Source of the DNA: Mycobacterium sp. E3251
GTDB lineage: Bacteria; Actinomycetota; Actinomycetes; Mycobacteriales; Mycobacteriaceae
DNA length: 64,000 bases
Reading direction: 5' to 3'
Assembly (NCBI RefSeq): GCF_001666835.1
Contig: NZ_LZJF01000163.1
Location: forward strand, 1-64,000
The notes beneath the pieces are model-generated. The model worked only from the letters and a program-made list of their open reading frames with translations, was not told the origin of the DNA and did not search any database. How positions within the stretch are numbered: the first letter of the stretch is position 1; each line of letters begins with the position of its first letter. Below, one piece after another: positions 16,597 through 24,363 of this stretch. The translations under genes and the position numbers were made by a program.

Positions 16597-16652
16597 AACG
16601 GCCGCGGGGAGTCGACAAAAACGGGCTCAACCGGCGAAATTGTCGAATGTCC

Positions 16653-16665
16653 TATAGTGGGCGTT
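16653..16665 (+). promoter_or_regulatory. -10 element for the leaderless cys leader transcript
   Basis: TATAGT (16653-16658) lies seven bases before the ATG at 16666, the spacing expected if transcription starts on the A of that ATG. No ribosome-binding site precedes the ATG. A -35 hexamer is not obvious. Confidence 0.65.
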
Positions 16666-16740
16666 ATGCAACAGGCCACACAGCCGTGCCTTGTCCTTAC
16701 GTGCCGCACCGCCGTGCACTGCTGTTGTCGTTGTTGTTGA
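16666..16740 (+). CDS. Poly-cysteine leader peptide upstream of cysK
   Basis: A 24-codon ORF reading MQQATQPCLVLTCRTAVH then CCCRCC. Seven of 24 residues are Cys, five of them in the last six codons. It is preceded by a -10 box only, so it is predicted to be leaderless. Leaderless poly-Cys ORFs upstream of sulfur-assimilation operons are known in mycobacteria as cysteine-responsive attenuators. Scarce Cys-tRNA slows the ribosome at the Cys run, and this relieves repression of the downstream genes. Here the regulated genes would be cysK, cysE and the thioredoxin. Confidence 0.8.
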   Translation: MQQATQPCLVLTCRTAVHCCCRCC

Positions 16741-16952
16741 TTCCCTGACGCCGCAGAAACCCTCGCGTTTCCTCCAGGTTTGCGGGCCGCTCGCACAGGT
16801 AGCACCCAGTGGCCGCGTCGAAGCGTTAGTCAATCTTGAAGAAGGATCACCCCGCCGATGACCAATTGCCCATACGCACTGGCGTCGCCTTCGCATTCGA
16901 CATCACCTGGTAGGCCGACGAAGCTTGAACCAACATCGCCCGAGGAAGACAG
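16741..16952 (+). promoter_or_regulatory. Attenuator leader between the poly-Cys ORF and cysK
   Basis: A 212-base leader. TTTCCTCC at 16768-16775 is anti-Shine-Dalgarno-like, and its TTCCTC can pair with GAGGAA (16942-16947), the ribosome site of cysK. A second candidate ribosome site, GAAGGA at 16841, precedes a short ORF that runs into cysK. This suits a switch in which translation of the poly-Cys ORF decides whether the cysK ribosome site is masked. The folding itself was not computed. Confidence 0.45.
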
Positions 16953-16956
16953 ATGA
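16858..16956 (+). CDS. Second short ORF overlapping the cysK start
   Basis: A 32-codon frame beginning MTNCPYALASPSHSTS and ending EEDR. GAAGGA lies 11 bases upstream of its ATG. Its TGA overlaps the cysK ATG as ATGA, so ribosomes finishing it could restart on cysK. It has a single Cys codon (TGC, codon 4). The peptide has no recognisable family. Its likely role is translational coupling, but it could be a chance frame. Confidence 0.4.
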   Translation: MTNCPYALASPSHSTSPGRPTKLEPTSPEEDR

Positions 16957-17885
16957 GCATCGCAGATAACGTCACACAACTGATTGGAAACACTCCGCTG
17001 GTCCGGCTGAACCGGGTCACCGACGGGGCGGCCGCCGACGTCGTCGCCAAGCTGGAGTTCTTCAACCCCGGAAACAGCGTGAAGGACCGCATCGGGGTCG
17101 CGATGATCGATGCGGCCGAGCAAGCGGGCCTGATCAAGCCCGACACGATCATCCTCGAACCGACGAGCGGAAACACCGGCATCGCACTGGCGCTGGTGGC
17201 TGCGGCCCGCGGCTACCGCTGTGTGTTGGTCATGCCGGACACGATGAGCATGGAGCGGCGGATGCTGCTGCGCGCGTTGGGCGCCGAGATCGTGTTGACG
17301 CCGGGCGCCGAGGGGATGCCGGGCGCCATCGCCAAGTCCGAGGAACTGGCCAAGAGCGACCAACGGTATTGGGTGCCCCAACAGTTCGAAAACCCCGTGA
17401 ACCGGGAGATCCACCGCAAGACCACCGCCGAAGAAGTGTGGCGCGACACCGAAGGCAAGATCGACATCTTCGTGGCCGGCGTGGGCACCGGCGGCACCAT
17501 CACGGGGGTCGCCGAGGTCATCAAGGAACGCAAGCCGTCAGTGCAATTCGTCGCCGTGGAGCCGGCAGCGTCGCCGGTGCTCTCGGGCGGACAAAAAGGT
17601 CCCCACCCCATCCAGGGCCTGGGCGCCGGGTTCGTGCCTCCGGTGCTCGACATGGAACTCGTCGACGAGGTCGTCACCGTCGGCAACGAGGAGGCCATGG
17701 ACGTGGCACGTCGGCTGGCACGAGAGGAGGGCTTGCTGGTCGGCATCTCGTCGGGTGCCGCGGTGGTCGGCGCCCTGCAGGTGGCCCGCCGCCCAGAAAA
17801 CGCCGGAAAGCTTGTCGTCGTCGTGCTGCCTGATTTCGGCGAGCGGTATCTCAGCACGCCGTTGTTCGCCGACCTGGCGGGTTAA
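16953..17885 (+). CDS. cysK: Cysteine synthase (O-acetylserine sulfhydrylase)
   Basis: A 310-residue fold-type II PLP enzyme. The PLP lysine is in NPGNSVKDRIG (about residue 44), the substrate loop is TSGNTG (about 72), and the glycine-rich phosphate loop is GTGGTITG. It makes L-cysteine from O-acetylserine and sulfide. GAGGAA precedes the ATG by five bases. It forms an operon with cysE two bases downstream, so the two partners of the cysteine synthase complex are co-expressed. Expression is probably set by the poly-Cys leader. It corresponds to M. tuberculosis cysK1. Confidence 0.96.
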   Translation: MSIADNVTQLIGNTPLVRLNRVTDGAAADVVAKLEFFNPGNSVKDRIGVAMIDAAEQAGLIKPDTIILEPTSGNTGIALALVAAARGYRCVLVMPDTMSMERRMLLRALGAEIVLTPGAEGMPGAIAKSEELAKSDQRYWVPQQFENPVNREIHRKTTAEEVWRDTEGKIDIFVAGVGTGGTITGVAEVIKERKPSVQFVAVEPAASPVLSGGQKGPHPIQGLGAGFVPPVLDMELVDEVVTVGNEEAMDVARRLAREEGLLVGISSGAAVVGALQVARRPENAGKLVVVVLPDFGERYLSTPLFADLAG

Positions 17886-17887
17886 CC

Positions 17888-18571
17888 ATGCTCGACGCCA
17901 TACGCCGGGACATCCGGGCCGCCAGGGAGCGCGATCCCGCTGCCCCGACCACGCTGCAGGTGATCTTCGCCTATCCAGGCGTGCATGCCATCTGGGGCCA
18001 CCGGATCAGCCACTGGCTCTGGATCCGCGGAGCCCGGTTGGCCGCGCGGATGCTCAACGAAGTCACCCGCATCTTGACCGGAGTCGACATCCACCCCGGC
18101 GCCGTCCTGGGCGCGGGCCTGTTCATCGACCACGCCACCGGCGTGGTGATCGGCGAGACGGCCGAAGTCGGCGAGGACGTGACGATCTACCACGGCGTCA
18201 CGCTCGGCGGCAGTGGGCGGGATACCGGCAAACGCCACCCGACCATCGGTGACCGGGTGACCATCGGTGCCGGCGCCAAGGTGCTCGGTGCGATCAAAAT
18301 CGGCGATGACAGCCGGATCGGCGCCAACGCTGTCGTCGTCAAAGAGGTTCCGTCGAGCGCCGTAGTCATCGGGGTTCCCGGCCAGGTCATCAGCCGCCAC
18401 GGGCGAAACAGCCCAGACGACTCGATGATGCCCGACCTCATCGGCGTCAGCCTCCAGTCCCTCCTCACCCGGGTCGCCAAGCTCGAGGCCTCCAACGACG
18501 GGCAACAATCCGCAAGTGTCATCCGGCCACCGGAAGCCGGCGTGTGGCACGGCGAAGACTTCTCCATCTGA
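17888..18571 (+). CDS. cysE: Serine O-acetyltransferase
   Basis: A 227-residue protein with a left-handed beta-helix of hexapeptide repeats (residues 60-165; GVDIHPGAVLGAGLFIDHA, GETAEVGEDVTIYHGVTLGG). It has catalytic His and Asp candidates in DIHPGA and FIDHATG. It acetylates serine with acetyl-CoA to give the CysK substrate. The C-terminus ends in Ile, as needed to insert into the CysK active site and form the complex. The gene starts two bases after cysK. Confidence 0.95.
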   Translation: MLDAIRRDIRAARERDPAAPTTLQVIFAYPGVHAIWGHRISHWLWIRGARLAARMLNEVTRILTGVDIHPGAVLGAGLFIDHATGVVIGETAEVGEDVTIYHGVTLGGSGRDTGKRHPTIGDRVTIGAGAKVLGAIKIGDDSRIGANAVVVKEVPSSAVVIGVPGQVISRHGRNSPDDSMMPDLIGVSLQSLLTRVAKLEASNDGQQSASVIRPPEAGVWHGEDFSI

Positions 18572-18578
18572 GGACCAA

Positions 18579-18998
18579 TTGAGCACTCTCGTGATCGCAG
18601 GGACGGCGGTGATCGCTGCGCTGGGGGCCGCCACTGCGGCCGGAGCGATGATCAATCGACGGTCCGGGGTACTTCGCGAGACAAGTCCCGGTCTCCCACA
18701 GGACACGGCAGACCTCGGTTTGTCCGACGCGGGTCCCACAGTCGTCCATTTCACCGCAGCATGGTGCGGTCCGTGCGCTTCGGTGCGTCGCGTGATCGAG
18801 CAAGTGTGCAGCGACCTCCCCGACGTGACGCATCTCGAAATCGACATCGACGCCAATCCTGCTGCCGCCAAGCGGCTTTCGGTGTTGTCGCTGCCAACTA
18901 CCTTCATCTTCGACGCCGACGGCCGGCAGCGATACCGCAGCGCGGGCGTCCCCAAGGCCGCTGACCTGCGCCAGGCGCTGCAACCTCTGCTGGCCTGA
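18579..18998 (+). CDS. Membrane-anchored thioredoxin-like protein (ThiX-like)
   Basis: A 139-residue protein. An N-terminal hydrophobic anchor (residues 4-24) is followed by a thioredoxin fold with active site WCGPC at 62-66, then LSLPTTFIFDADGRQ, which contains the cis-Pro. The TTG start follows the cysE stop within eight bases, with GAGGA overlapping the stop region. It is the third gene of the cysteine operon and could recycle thiols or supply electrons for sulfur reduction. It resembles M. tuberculosis ThiX by length and plan only, so I give no symbol. Confidence 0.8.
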   Translation: MSTLVIAGTAVIAALGAATAAGAMINRRSGVLRETSPGLPQDTADLGLSDAGPTVVHFTAAWCGPCASVRRVIEQVCSDLPDVTHLEIDIDANPAAAKRLSVLSLPTTFIFDADGRQRYRSAGVPKAADLRQALQPLLA

Positions 18999-19093
18999 CC
19001 GCGGCGCCGGCGCTTCGAATGCCGTTCGAGATGCGATCACCGCGATCGACGCTACGGTTGGCGTAAGCGACCGCGTCACGGACGGAGATTGCG

Positions 19094-20740
19094 ATGAGCG
19101 ACCCCCACGCGCCAAAGATCCCGGCGGCGCTGTCCTCGCCGAGTCTGAATCGTGGGGTCGGCTTCACGCACGAGCAGCGGCGGCGGCTGGGCCTGACCGG
19201 GCGGCTCCCACCGGCGGTGCTCACGCTCGACGAGCAGGCCGACCGAGTGTGGCATCAGTTGCAAAGCCTGGCAACGGATCTAGGCCGAAACCTGCTGTTG
19301 GAGCAGCTGCACTACCGCCACGAACTGCTCTACTACAAGGTGCTGGAGGATCATCTGCCGGAACTGATGCCGGTGGTCTACACGCCCACCGTCGGGGAGG
19401 CCATTCAACGGTTTTCCGACGAGTACCGGGGACAGCGCGGGCTTTTCCTGAGCATCGACGAGCCCGACGAGATCGAGCCCGCCTTCGCAACTTTCGGGCT
19501 GGAACCCGACGACGTCGACCTGATCGTGTGCACCGATGCCGAGGCGATCCTGGGCATCGGCGATTGGGGCGTGGGTGGCATCCAGATCGCGGTGGGGAAG
19601 TTGGCGCTCTATACCGCCGGTGCCGGCATCGATCCCCGTCGCTGCATCGCGGTCTCCCTTGACGTGGGCACCAATAACGAACAACTGCTTCAGGATCCGT
19701 TCTACTTGGGCAATCGGCACGCCCGGCGCCGCGGCGACGAGTACGACGACTTCGTCAACCGCTACATCGAAACCGCCCACCGGCTGTTCCCGAAGGCGAT
19801 CCTGCATTTCGAAGACTTCGGTCCGCTGAACGCCCGGCGGATCCTGCACACGTACGGCGACAAGTACTGCGTGTTCAACGACGATGTCCAGGGCACCGGC
19901 GCGGTGGTCGTCGCGGCCGTGTACGGCGGATGCCACGTCACCGGCGTGCCGATGCGCGACCAGCGGGCCGTCGTCTTCGGGGCGGGCACCGCCGGGATCG
20001 GGGTGGCAGACCAGATTCGCGACGCGATGGTGTCCGACGGCGCCACCATCGAGCAGGCGACGGCGCAGATCTGGCCGATCGACAAGCAGGGCCTGCTATT
20101 CGACGACATGGACGACCTGCGCGATTTCCAGGTCCCCTACGCCAAGAACCGCGCCCGGCTGGGCGTGGGAGCGGGAGACCGGGTGGGATTGGTGGACACC
20201 ATCAAGCTCGCCTCCCCCACCATCCTGCTCGGCTCCTCGGCCGTGTTCGGCGCCTTCACCGAGAAGGTCGTGCAGGCCATGACCGCGTCGTGTGAGCGCC
20301 CGATGATCTTCCCGCTGTCCAACCCCACATCCCGCATGGAGGCCATGCCCGCCGACGTGCTGCAGTGGTCCGACGGCAAGGCGCTGATCACCACCGGCAC
20401 CCCGGTCCCGCCGATCGAATACCACGGCACCACCTACACCATCGGCCAGGCCAACAACGTTCTGGTGTTTCCCGGAATCGGGCTCGGCATCATCGTCGCA
20501 GGGGCCCGGCTGCTGACCAAGGGAATGCTGCAGGCGGCGGCGAAAGCCGTTGTGCTACAGGCTAGCCCGTCAGCCGCCGGGGATTCACTGCTACCCGATG
20601 TCAGGGAATTGCGCGCCATCTCGACGGCGGTCGCCGAAGCCGTGTATCACGCCGCGGTCGCCGACGGGGTGGCCACCCGCACGCACGCCGATCCGCGGCA
20701 AGCCGTCCTCGACACCGTCTGGACACCGGCGTACGACTAG
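19094..20740 (+). CDS. mez: NAD-dependent malic enzyme (malate dehydrogenase, decarboxylating)
   Basis: A 548-residue protein, full length for Mez. Conserved regions are VVYTPTVGEA (catalytic Tyr), GDWGVGGIQIAVGKLALY, FEDFGPLNARRIL, FNDDVQGTGAVVVAAV (metal-binding Asp) and the dinucleotide fold VVFGAGTAGIG. It converts malate to pyruvate and CO2 with NAD(P). CGGAGA precedes the ATG. The stop shares a CTAG palindrome with the convergent gene. Its place next to the cys genes matches M. tuberculosis (Rv2332 near cysK1-cysE). Confidence 0.95.
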   Translation: MSDPHAPKIPAALSSPSLNRGVGFTHEQRRRLGLTGRLPPAVLTLDEQADRVWHQLQSLATDLGRNLLLEQLHYRHELLYYKVLEDHLPELMPVVYTPTVGEAIQRFSDEYRGQRGLFLSIDEPDEIEPAFATFGLEPDDVDLIVCTDAEAILGIGDWGVGGIQIAVGKLALYTAGAGIDPRRCIAVSLDVGTNNEQLLQDPFYLGNRHARRRGDEYDDFVNRYIETAHRLFPKAILHFEDFGPLNARRILHTYGDKYCVFNDDVQGTGAVVVAAVYGGCHVTGVPMRDQRAVVFGAGTAGIGVADQIRDAMVSDGATIEQATAQIWPIDKQGLLFDDMDDLRDFQVPYAKNRARLGVGAGDRVGLVDTIKLASPTILLGSSAVFGAFTEKVVQAMTASCERPMIFPLSNPTSRMEAMPADVLQWSDGKALITTGTPVPPIEYHGTTYTIGQANNVLVFPGIGLGIIVAGARLLTKGMLQAAAKAVVLQASPSAAGDSLLPDVRELRAISTAVAEAVYHAAVADGVATRTHADPRQAVLDTVWTPAYD

Positions 20741-21045
20741 CGCTTTACGGATGGTCCCGCCCCAGGGTCGTTCGGGTGCGGCGCCAGCGGCGTCACCTTA
20801 TCGGTACGCCACACGCGCAGCGGCATCGAGGCCAGCACCTCCTCGAGCCGGTCGGCGTCAGCAGCGGCGAACAGACCGAGCGTGCGCCACTCACCCGGCC
20901 GCAGCGGCGGCCGCCACAAGCGCAACAGGTGCCCCTGCTCGGCGAGCTCGCGGGAATGCGCGGCCTCTCGGGCCCGGACCTCGTCGACCGTCTCCGTCGG
21001 GGTGCCATCCGGGACGTGCGTCGTCATCGTGACCAGGAACTCCAC
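20737..21045 (-). CDS. Muconolactone isomerase-like small protein
   Basis: A 102-residue protein that fits the muconolactone delta-isomerase (MIase) ferredoxin-like fold: MEFLVTMTTHVPDGT at the start, REAAHSRELAEQGHLLRLWR, then GLFAAADADRLEEVLASMPL. No aromatic-degradation genes surround it, so its substrate is unknown and the family name gives only the fold. It is transcribed convergently with mez and divergently from the SDR gene. Confidence 0.7.
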   Translation of the reverse strand: MEFLVTMTTHVPDGTPTETVDEVRAREAAHSRELAEQGHLLRLWRPPLRPGEWRTLGLFAAADADRLEEVLASMPLRVWRTDKVTPLAPHPNDPGAGPSVKR

Positions 21046-21146
21046 CAGTCCTCCTAATAGGTTGCGCTCACAGTAAATTCACGAGGGACGGCGCGCCAGC
21101 GCAATGGCGCGACGCGCGGCAGGCAGACAAGGCAAGGAGACCTCAA

Positions 21147-21869
21147 TTGACCGCCGATCAGGCCCACCAGAAAGTCGCGATCATCACCGGCGCCTCGCAG
21201 GGCATGGGTGCCGCCCTGGTCGAGGCCTACCGCGAACTCGGTTACGCCGTGGTGGCCAACTCACGCTCGATCGCCGCCGGCGATGACCCCCGCGTGGCGG
21301 CCGTCGCCGGTGACGTCGCTGATCCCGCGACCGCCGACCGTATCGTGGCGACGGCGGTGGAGCGGTTCGGTCGGGTGGACACGCTGATCAACAACGCGGG
21401 CGTCTTCGTCCCCAAGCCGTTCACCGAGTACACGGCGGCGGACTACGAGTTCGTGACCGGGGTGAACCTCGCCGGCTTCTTCCACGTCACGCAGCGAGCC
21501 ATCGCCCGAATGCTCAGCCAAGGCGGGGGCGGCCACGTCGTGAACATGACCACGTCGCTGCTCGACCAGGCCAACTCCGCGGTCCCCGCGGGATTGACCG
21601 CCCTCACCAAGGGCGGCCTGGCGGCGGTGACCAAATCGTTGGCCATCGAGTACGCACGCAGCGGGATCCGCGTCAACGCCATCTCCCCGGGCAACATCGC
21701 CACGCCGATGCATGCCGACGACGACACCGCCGCGCTGGCCGCCATGCATCCCCTGGGCCGGATGGGCGCCATCGCCGACGTCATCGAGGGGGTTCGATAC
21801 CTGGAGGCCGCGACCTTCGTGACCGGGGAGACCCTCCACATCGACGGCGGCCAGAGCGCCGGACACTGA
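21147..21869 (+). CDS. Short-chain dehydrogenase/reductase lacking the usual catalytic Tyr
   Basis: A 240-residue Rossmann-fold SDR with cofactor loop TGASQGMG (residues 12-19), NNAGV motif, and C-terminal FVTGETLHIDGG. The normal YxxxK active site reads TALTK (in PAGLTALTKGG), so the Lys is kept but Tyr is replaced by Thr. Some SDR subfamilies share this replacement and still have the fold. The TTG at 21147 has AAGGAGA upstream. Activity and substrate are unknown. Confidence 0.85.
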   Translation: MTADQAHQKVAIITGASQGMGAALVEAYRELGYAVVANSRSIAAGDDPRVAAVAGDVADPATADRIVATAVERFGRVDTLINNAGVFVPKPFTEYTAADYEFVTGVNLAGFFHVTQRAIARMLSQGGGGHVVNMTTSLLDQANSAVPAGLTALTKGGLAAVTKSLAIEYARSGIRVNAISPGNIATPMHADDDTAALAAMHPLGRMGAIADVIEGVRYLEAATFVTGETLHIDGGQSAGH

Positions 21870-21881
21870 GTCTCAACCTTG

Positions 21882-21954
21882 CTCCCCCGCCTGGACTCGA
21901 ACCAGGAACCTATCGGTTAACAGCCGAACGCTCTGCCAATTGAGCTACAGGGGA
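21882..21954 (-). tRNA. tRNA-Asn (anticodon GTT)
   Basis: Read on the minus strand, the 7-base acceptor stem TCCCCTG pairs with CGGGGGA, the D-arm contains AGCTCAATTGGCAGAGC, and the anticodon loop CTGTTAA has anticodon GTT. The T-arm contains GGTTCGAGTCC. The 73 bases include the discriminator; CCA is not encoded. Confidence 0.96.
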
Positions 21955-22106
21955 TCAACACGATCGCGGGACGACTCTAGCGTACTGGCATAACCGCACC
22001 CAACTGGACAGGACCGACTTCGTCTCGCCTCGGGGACCGGATCGGGCGCGCACGCACCGGGTCGGGTGAGGCAGGATGGGAACGGTCGCTAGTCGGGAGG
22101 AACGCT

Positions 22107-22385
22107 TTGATCCGGTATGTCGTGGTGCTGGGACTGGGTTACGTGCTGGGCTCGAAGGCCGGGCGTCGCCGATACGAACAGATCGTCGGCACCTATCGGG
22201 CGCTGACCAGCAGCCCGGTGGCCAAGTCGGTGATCCAGGGTGGGCGCCGCAAGATCGCGAACCGGATCTCCCCGGACGCCGGATTCGTGACCGTCGCCGC
22301 GATCGACGACCAAACGGCCGTCTTGGAGCGCGGCGCCGAGCGACCGGCCGACGAGGTCCTCACATCGTCAGATCATCGCCGCTAG
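22107..22385 (+). CDS. Small conserved actinobacterial membrane protein (Rv2342-like)
   Basis: A 92-residue protein. The N-terminal hydrophobic segment contains YVVVLGLGYVLGSKAGRRRY, a glycine-rich YtxH-like anchor followed by basic residues. The rest is soluble. TTG start with GGGAGGA upstream. In M. tuberculosis a similar gene (Rv2342) also lies beside dnaG in the opposite orientation. Its 3' end overlaps dnaG by 26 bases. Function unknown. Confidence 0.75.
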   Translation: MIRYVVVLGLGYVLGSKAGRRRYEQIVGTYRALTSSPVAKSVIQGGRRKIANRISPDAGFVTVAAIDDQTAVLERGAERPADEVLTSSDHRR

Positions 22386-24333
22386 CCTGCTCCAGCAGGC
22401 TGCGCCGGTAGGCCTCCATGGCGACCAGGTCACCGAATAGCGCGTGGTACTCGTCGCCCTGTTCGATCGGCGACATGCGCTGCAGCTTGGACTTCACCTC
22501 GGCGATCTGGCGGCCCATCCACACCTCTTGCAGGCGGGCCAGCACGCCGGCGATGTAACGCACCAGCTTCTCGTCGTCGTCGACCTGGATGGCCTCCACC
22601 CCGAGCTCACTGACCAGCCCCGCGGTGAGGTCTGAGCCGGCCCGTTGGCGCACCGCGTCGATCCACTGCCCCCCGGTGATGCCGCTCGACGTGCCGCCCG
22701 CGGCCTCGATGGCCGCGCGCACGGCGGCGTAACCGGGATGGGTGAAGCTTTCGACGGGCAGGGTGTCGAATACCGGGCCGGCCAGCGCCGGGTACTGCAA
22801 CGCCGACTTGAGCGCCGCGCGCTGCGGCCTGAGCGTCGGATCACGAGGGTCCGGAAGTGAGGCGGCGGGACGACCCGGGGCCGCCGCACGGGGCTGCTGA
22901 GCGCCGCCGCGAGGGGCGTTCGCGGCGGAACCGGCCCGCGCCGGGGCCGGCGACTTCTTGGCCTGGCTGCGCACCCGGTCGATGACCTGCGCCACGTCGT
23001 CCCAGCCGACCCAGCCCGCGAGCTGGCGCGCGTACTCGTCGCGCAGCGTGGGGTCTTTGATCTGGCTCACCATCGGCACGCAGCGGCGCAGCGCCGCGAC
23101 CCTGCCCTCGGCGCTGTCCAGGTCCATCTCGGCGAGCGCGCTGCGTATCGCGAATTCGAACAAGGGCGTGCGCCGCGCCACCAGATCGCGCAGCGCGCCG
23201 TCGCCGGATTTCAACCGCAGGTCGCAGGGATCCATGCCGTCCGGAGCCACGGCGACGAACGACTGCCCCGCCAGATTCTGCTCGCCGCCGAAGGCCTTGA
23301 GCGCCGCGGCGCGGCCGGCCGCGTCACCGTCGAAGACGTAGATCAGCTCGCCGCGGAAGAAACTGTCGTCCATCATCAGCCGGCGCAGCATCGACAGGTG
23401 CTCATCACCGAATGCGGTGCCGCACGACGCCACGGCGGTGGTGACGCCGGCCAGATGCATCGCCATCACATCGGTGTAGCCCTCGACGACGACGGCCTGG
23501 TGCCCCTTGGCGATGTCGCGCTTGGCCAGATCGATGCCGAACATCACCGACGACTTCTTGTACAGCAGCGTCTCAGGGGTATTGATGTACTTGGCTTCCA
23601 TCGGGTCGTCGTCGAAAAGGCGGCGGGCGCCGAACCCGATCACCTCGCCGGCCGCGCTGCGGATGGGCCACAACAGCCGGCGGTGGAAGCGGTCCATCGG
23701 GCCGCGCCGCCCCTGTCGCGACAGGCCGGCCGCTTCCAGCTCCTTGAACTCGAAACCCTTGCGCACCAGATGTTTTGTCAGTGAATCCCACCCGGATGGG
23801 GCGAATCCGCAGCCGAACCGGCGGGCCGCCTCGGCGTCGAAATTCCGTTCCGTCAGGTACTGGCGGGCCGGTGCCGCCTCGTCGGATTCCAGCGCCGCCG
23901 CGTAGAACTCCGCCGCGGCCGCGTTGGCCGCGACGAGCCGGCTGCGGCTGCCGCGGTCGCGCTGCACGCTGGTCGCCGGGCCGGTGTAGCTGATGGTGTG
24001 GCCGATCCGGTCGGCGAGCAGCTCGACGGCCTCGACGAAGGTGACGTGTTCGATCTTCTGGATGAAGGCGTAGACGTCGCCGCCCTCCCCGCAACCGAAG
24101 CAGTGGAAGTGGCCGTGGTTCGGGCGGACGTGGAACGACGGCGACTTCTCGTCGTGAAACGGACACAGGCCCTTGAGGGAATCGGCTCCCGCGCGCCGCA
24201 ATTGGACGTAGTCGCCGACGACTTCCTCGATGCGGACCCGCTCGCGGATGGCGGCGATGTCGCGATCGGGAATCCGGCCCCGGCCCCGGGCCCGGGCGTC
24301 GCCGTCCGCGCGTGAACCTGCCGGGCTGGACAT
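22360..24333 (-). CDS. dnaG: DNA primase
   Basis: A 657-residue protein, slightly longer than the M. tuberculosis enzyme. The N-terminal zinc-binding domain has CPFHDEKSPSF then HCFGCGEGGD (about residues 57-85). The TOPRIM catalytic region shows VVVEGYTDVMAM with the catalytic Glu and VFDGDAAG. The C-terminal helicase-binding domain ends MEAYRRSLLEQASGDDLTM. It makes RNA primers for replication. An Ala/Pro-rich linker (about residues 485-515) separates core and tail. Confidence 0.97.
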   Translation of the reverse strand: MSSPAGSRADGDARARGRGRIPDRDIAAIRERVRIEEVVGDYVQLRRAGADSLKGLCPFHDEKSPSFHVRPNHGHFHCFGCGEGGDVYAFIQKIEHVTFVEAVELLADRIGHTISYTGPATSVQRDRGSRSRLVAANAAAAEFYAAALESDEAAPARQYLTERNFDAEAARRFGCGFAPSGWDSLTKHLVRKGFEFKELEAAGLSRQGRRGPMDRFHRRLLWPIRSAAGEVIGFGARRLFDDDPMEAKYINTPETLLYKKSSVMFGIDLAKRDIAKGHQAVVVEGYTDVMAMHLAGVTTAVASCGTAFGDEHLSMLRRLMMDDSFFRGELIYVFDGDAAGRAAALKAFGGEQNLAGQSFVAVAPDGMDPCDLRLKSGDGALRDLVARRTPLFEFAIRSALAEMDLDSAEGRVAALRRCVPMVSQIKDPTLRDEYARQLAGWVGWDDVAQVIDRVRSQAKKSPAPARAGSAANAPRGGAQQPRAAAPGRPAASLPDPRDPTLRPQRAALKSALQYPALAGPVFDTLPVESFTHPGYAAVRAAIEAAGGTSSGITGGQWIDAVRQRAGSDLTAGLVSELGVEAIQVDDDEKLVRYIAGVLARLQEVWMGRQIAEVKSKLQRMSPIEQGDEYHALFGDLVAMEAYRRSLLEQASGDDLTM

Positions 24334-24363
24334 CGGCTCAGTCTAGAGCGCCGAACCGGCCGG

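Noticed and set aside
16347..16805. Intact cysteine desulfurase gene
   Set aside because: Homology covers only the last ~67 residues; the PLP-lysine region and everything before it are missing.
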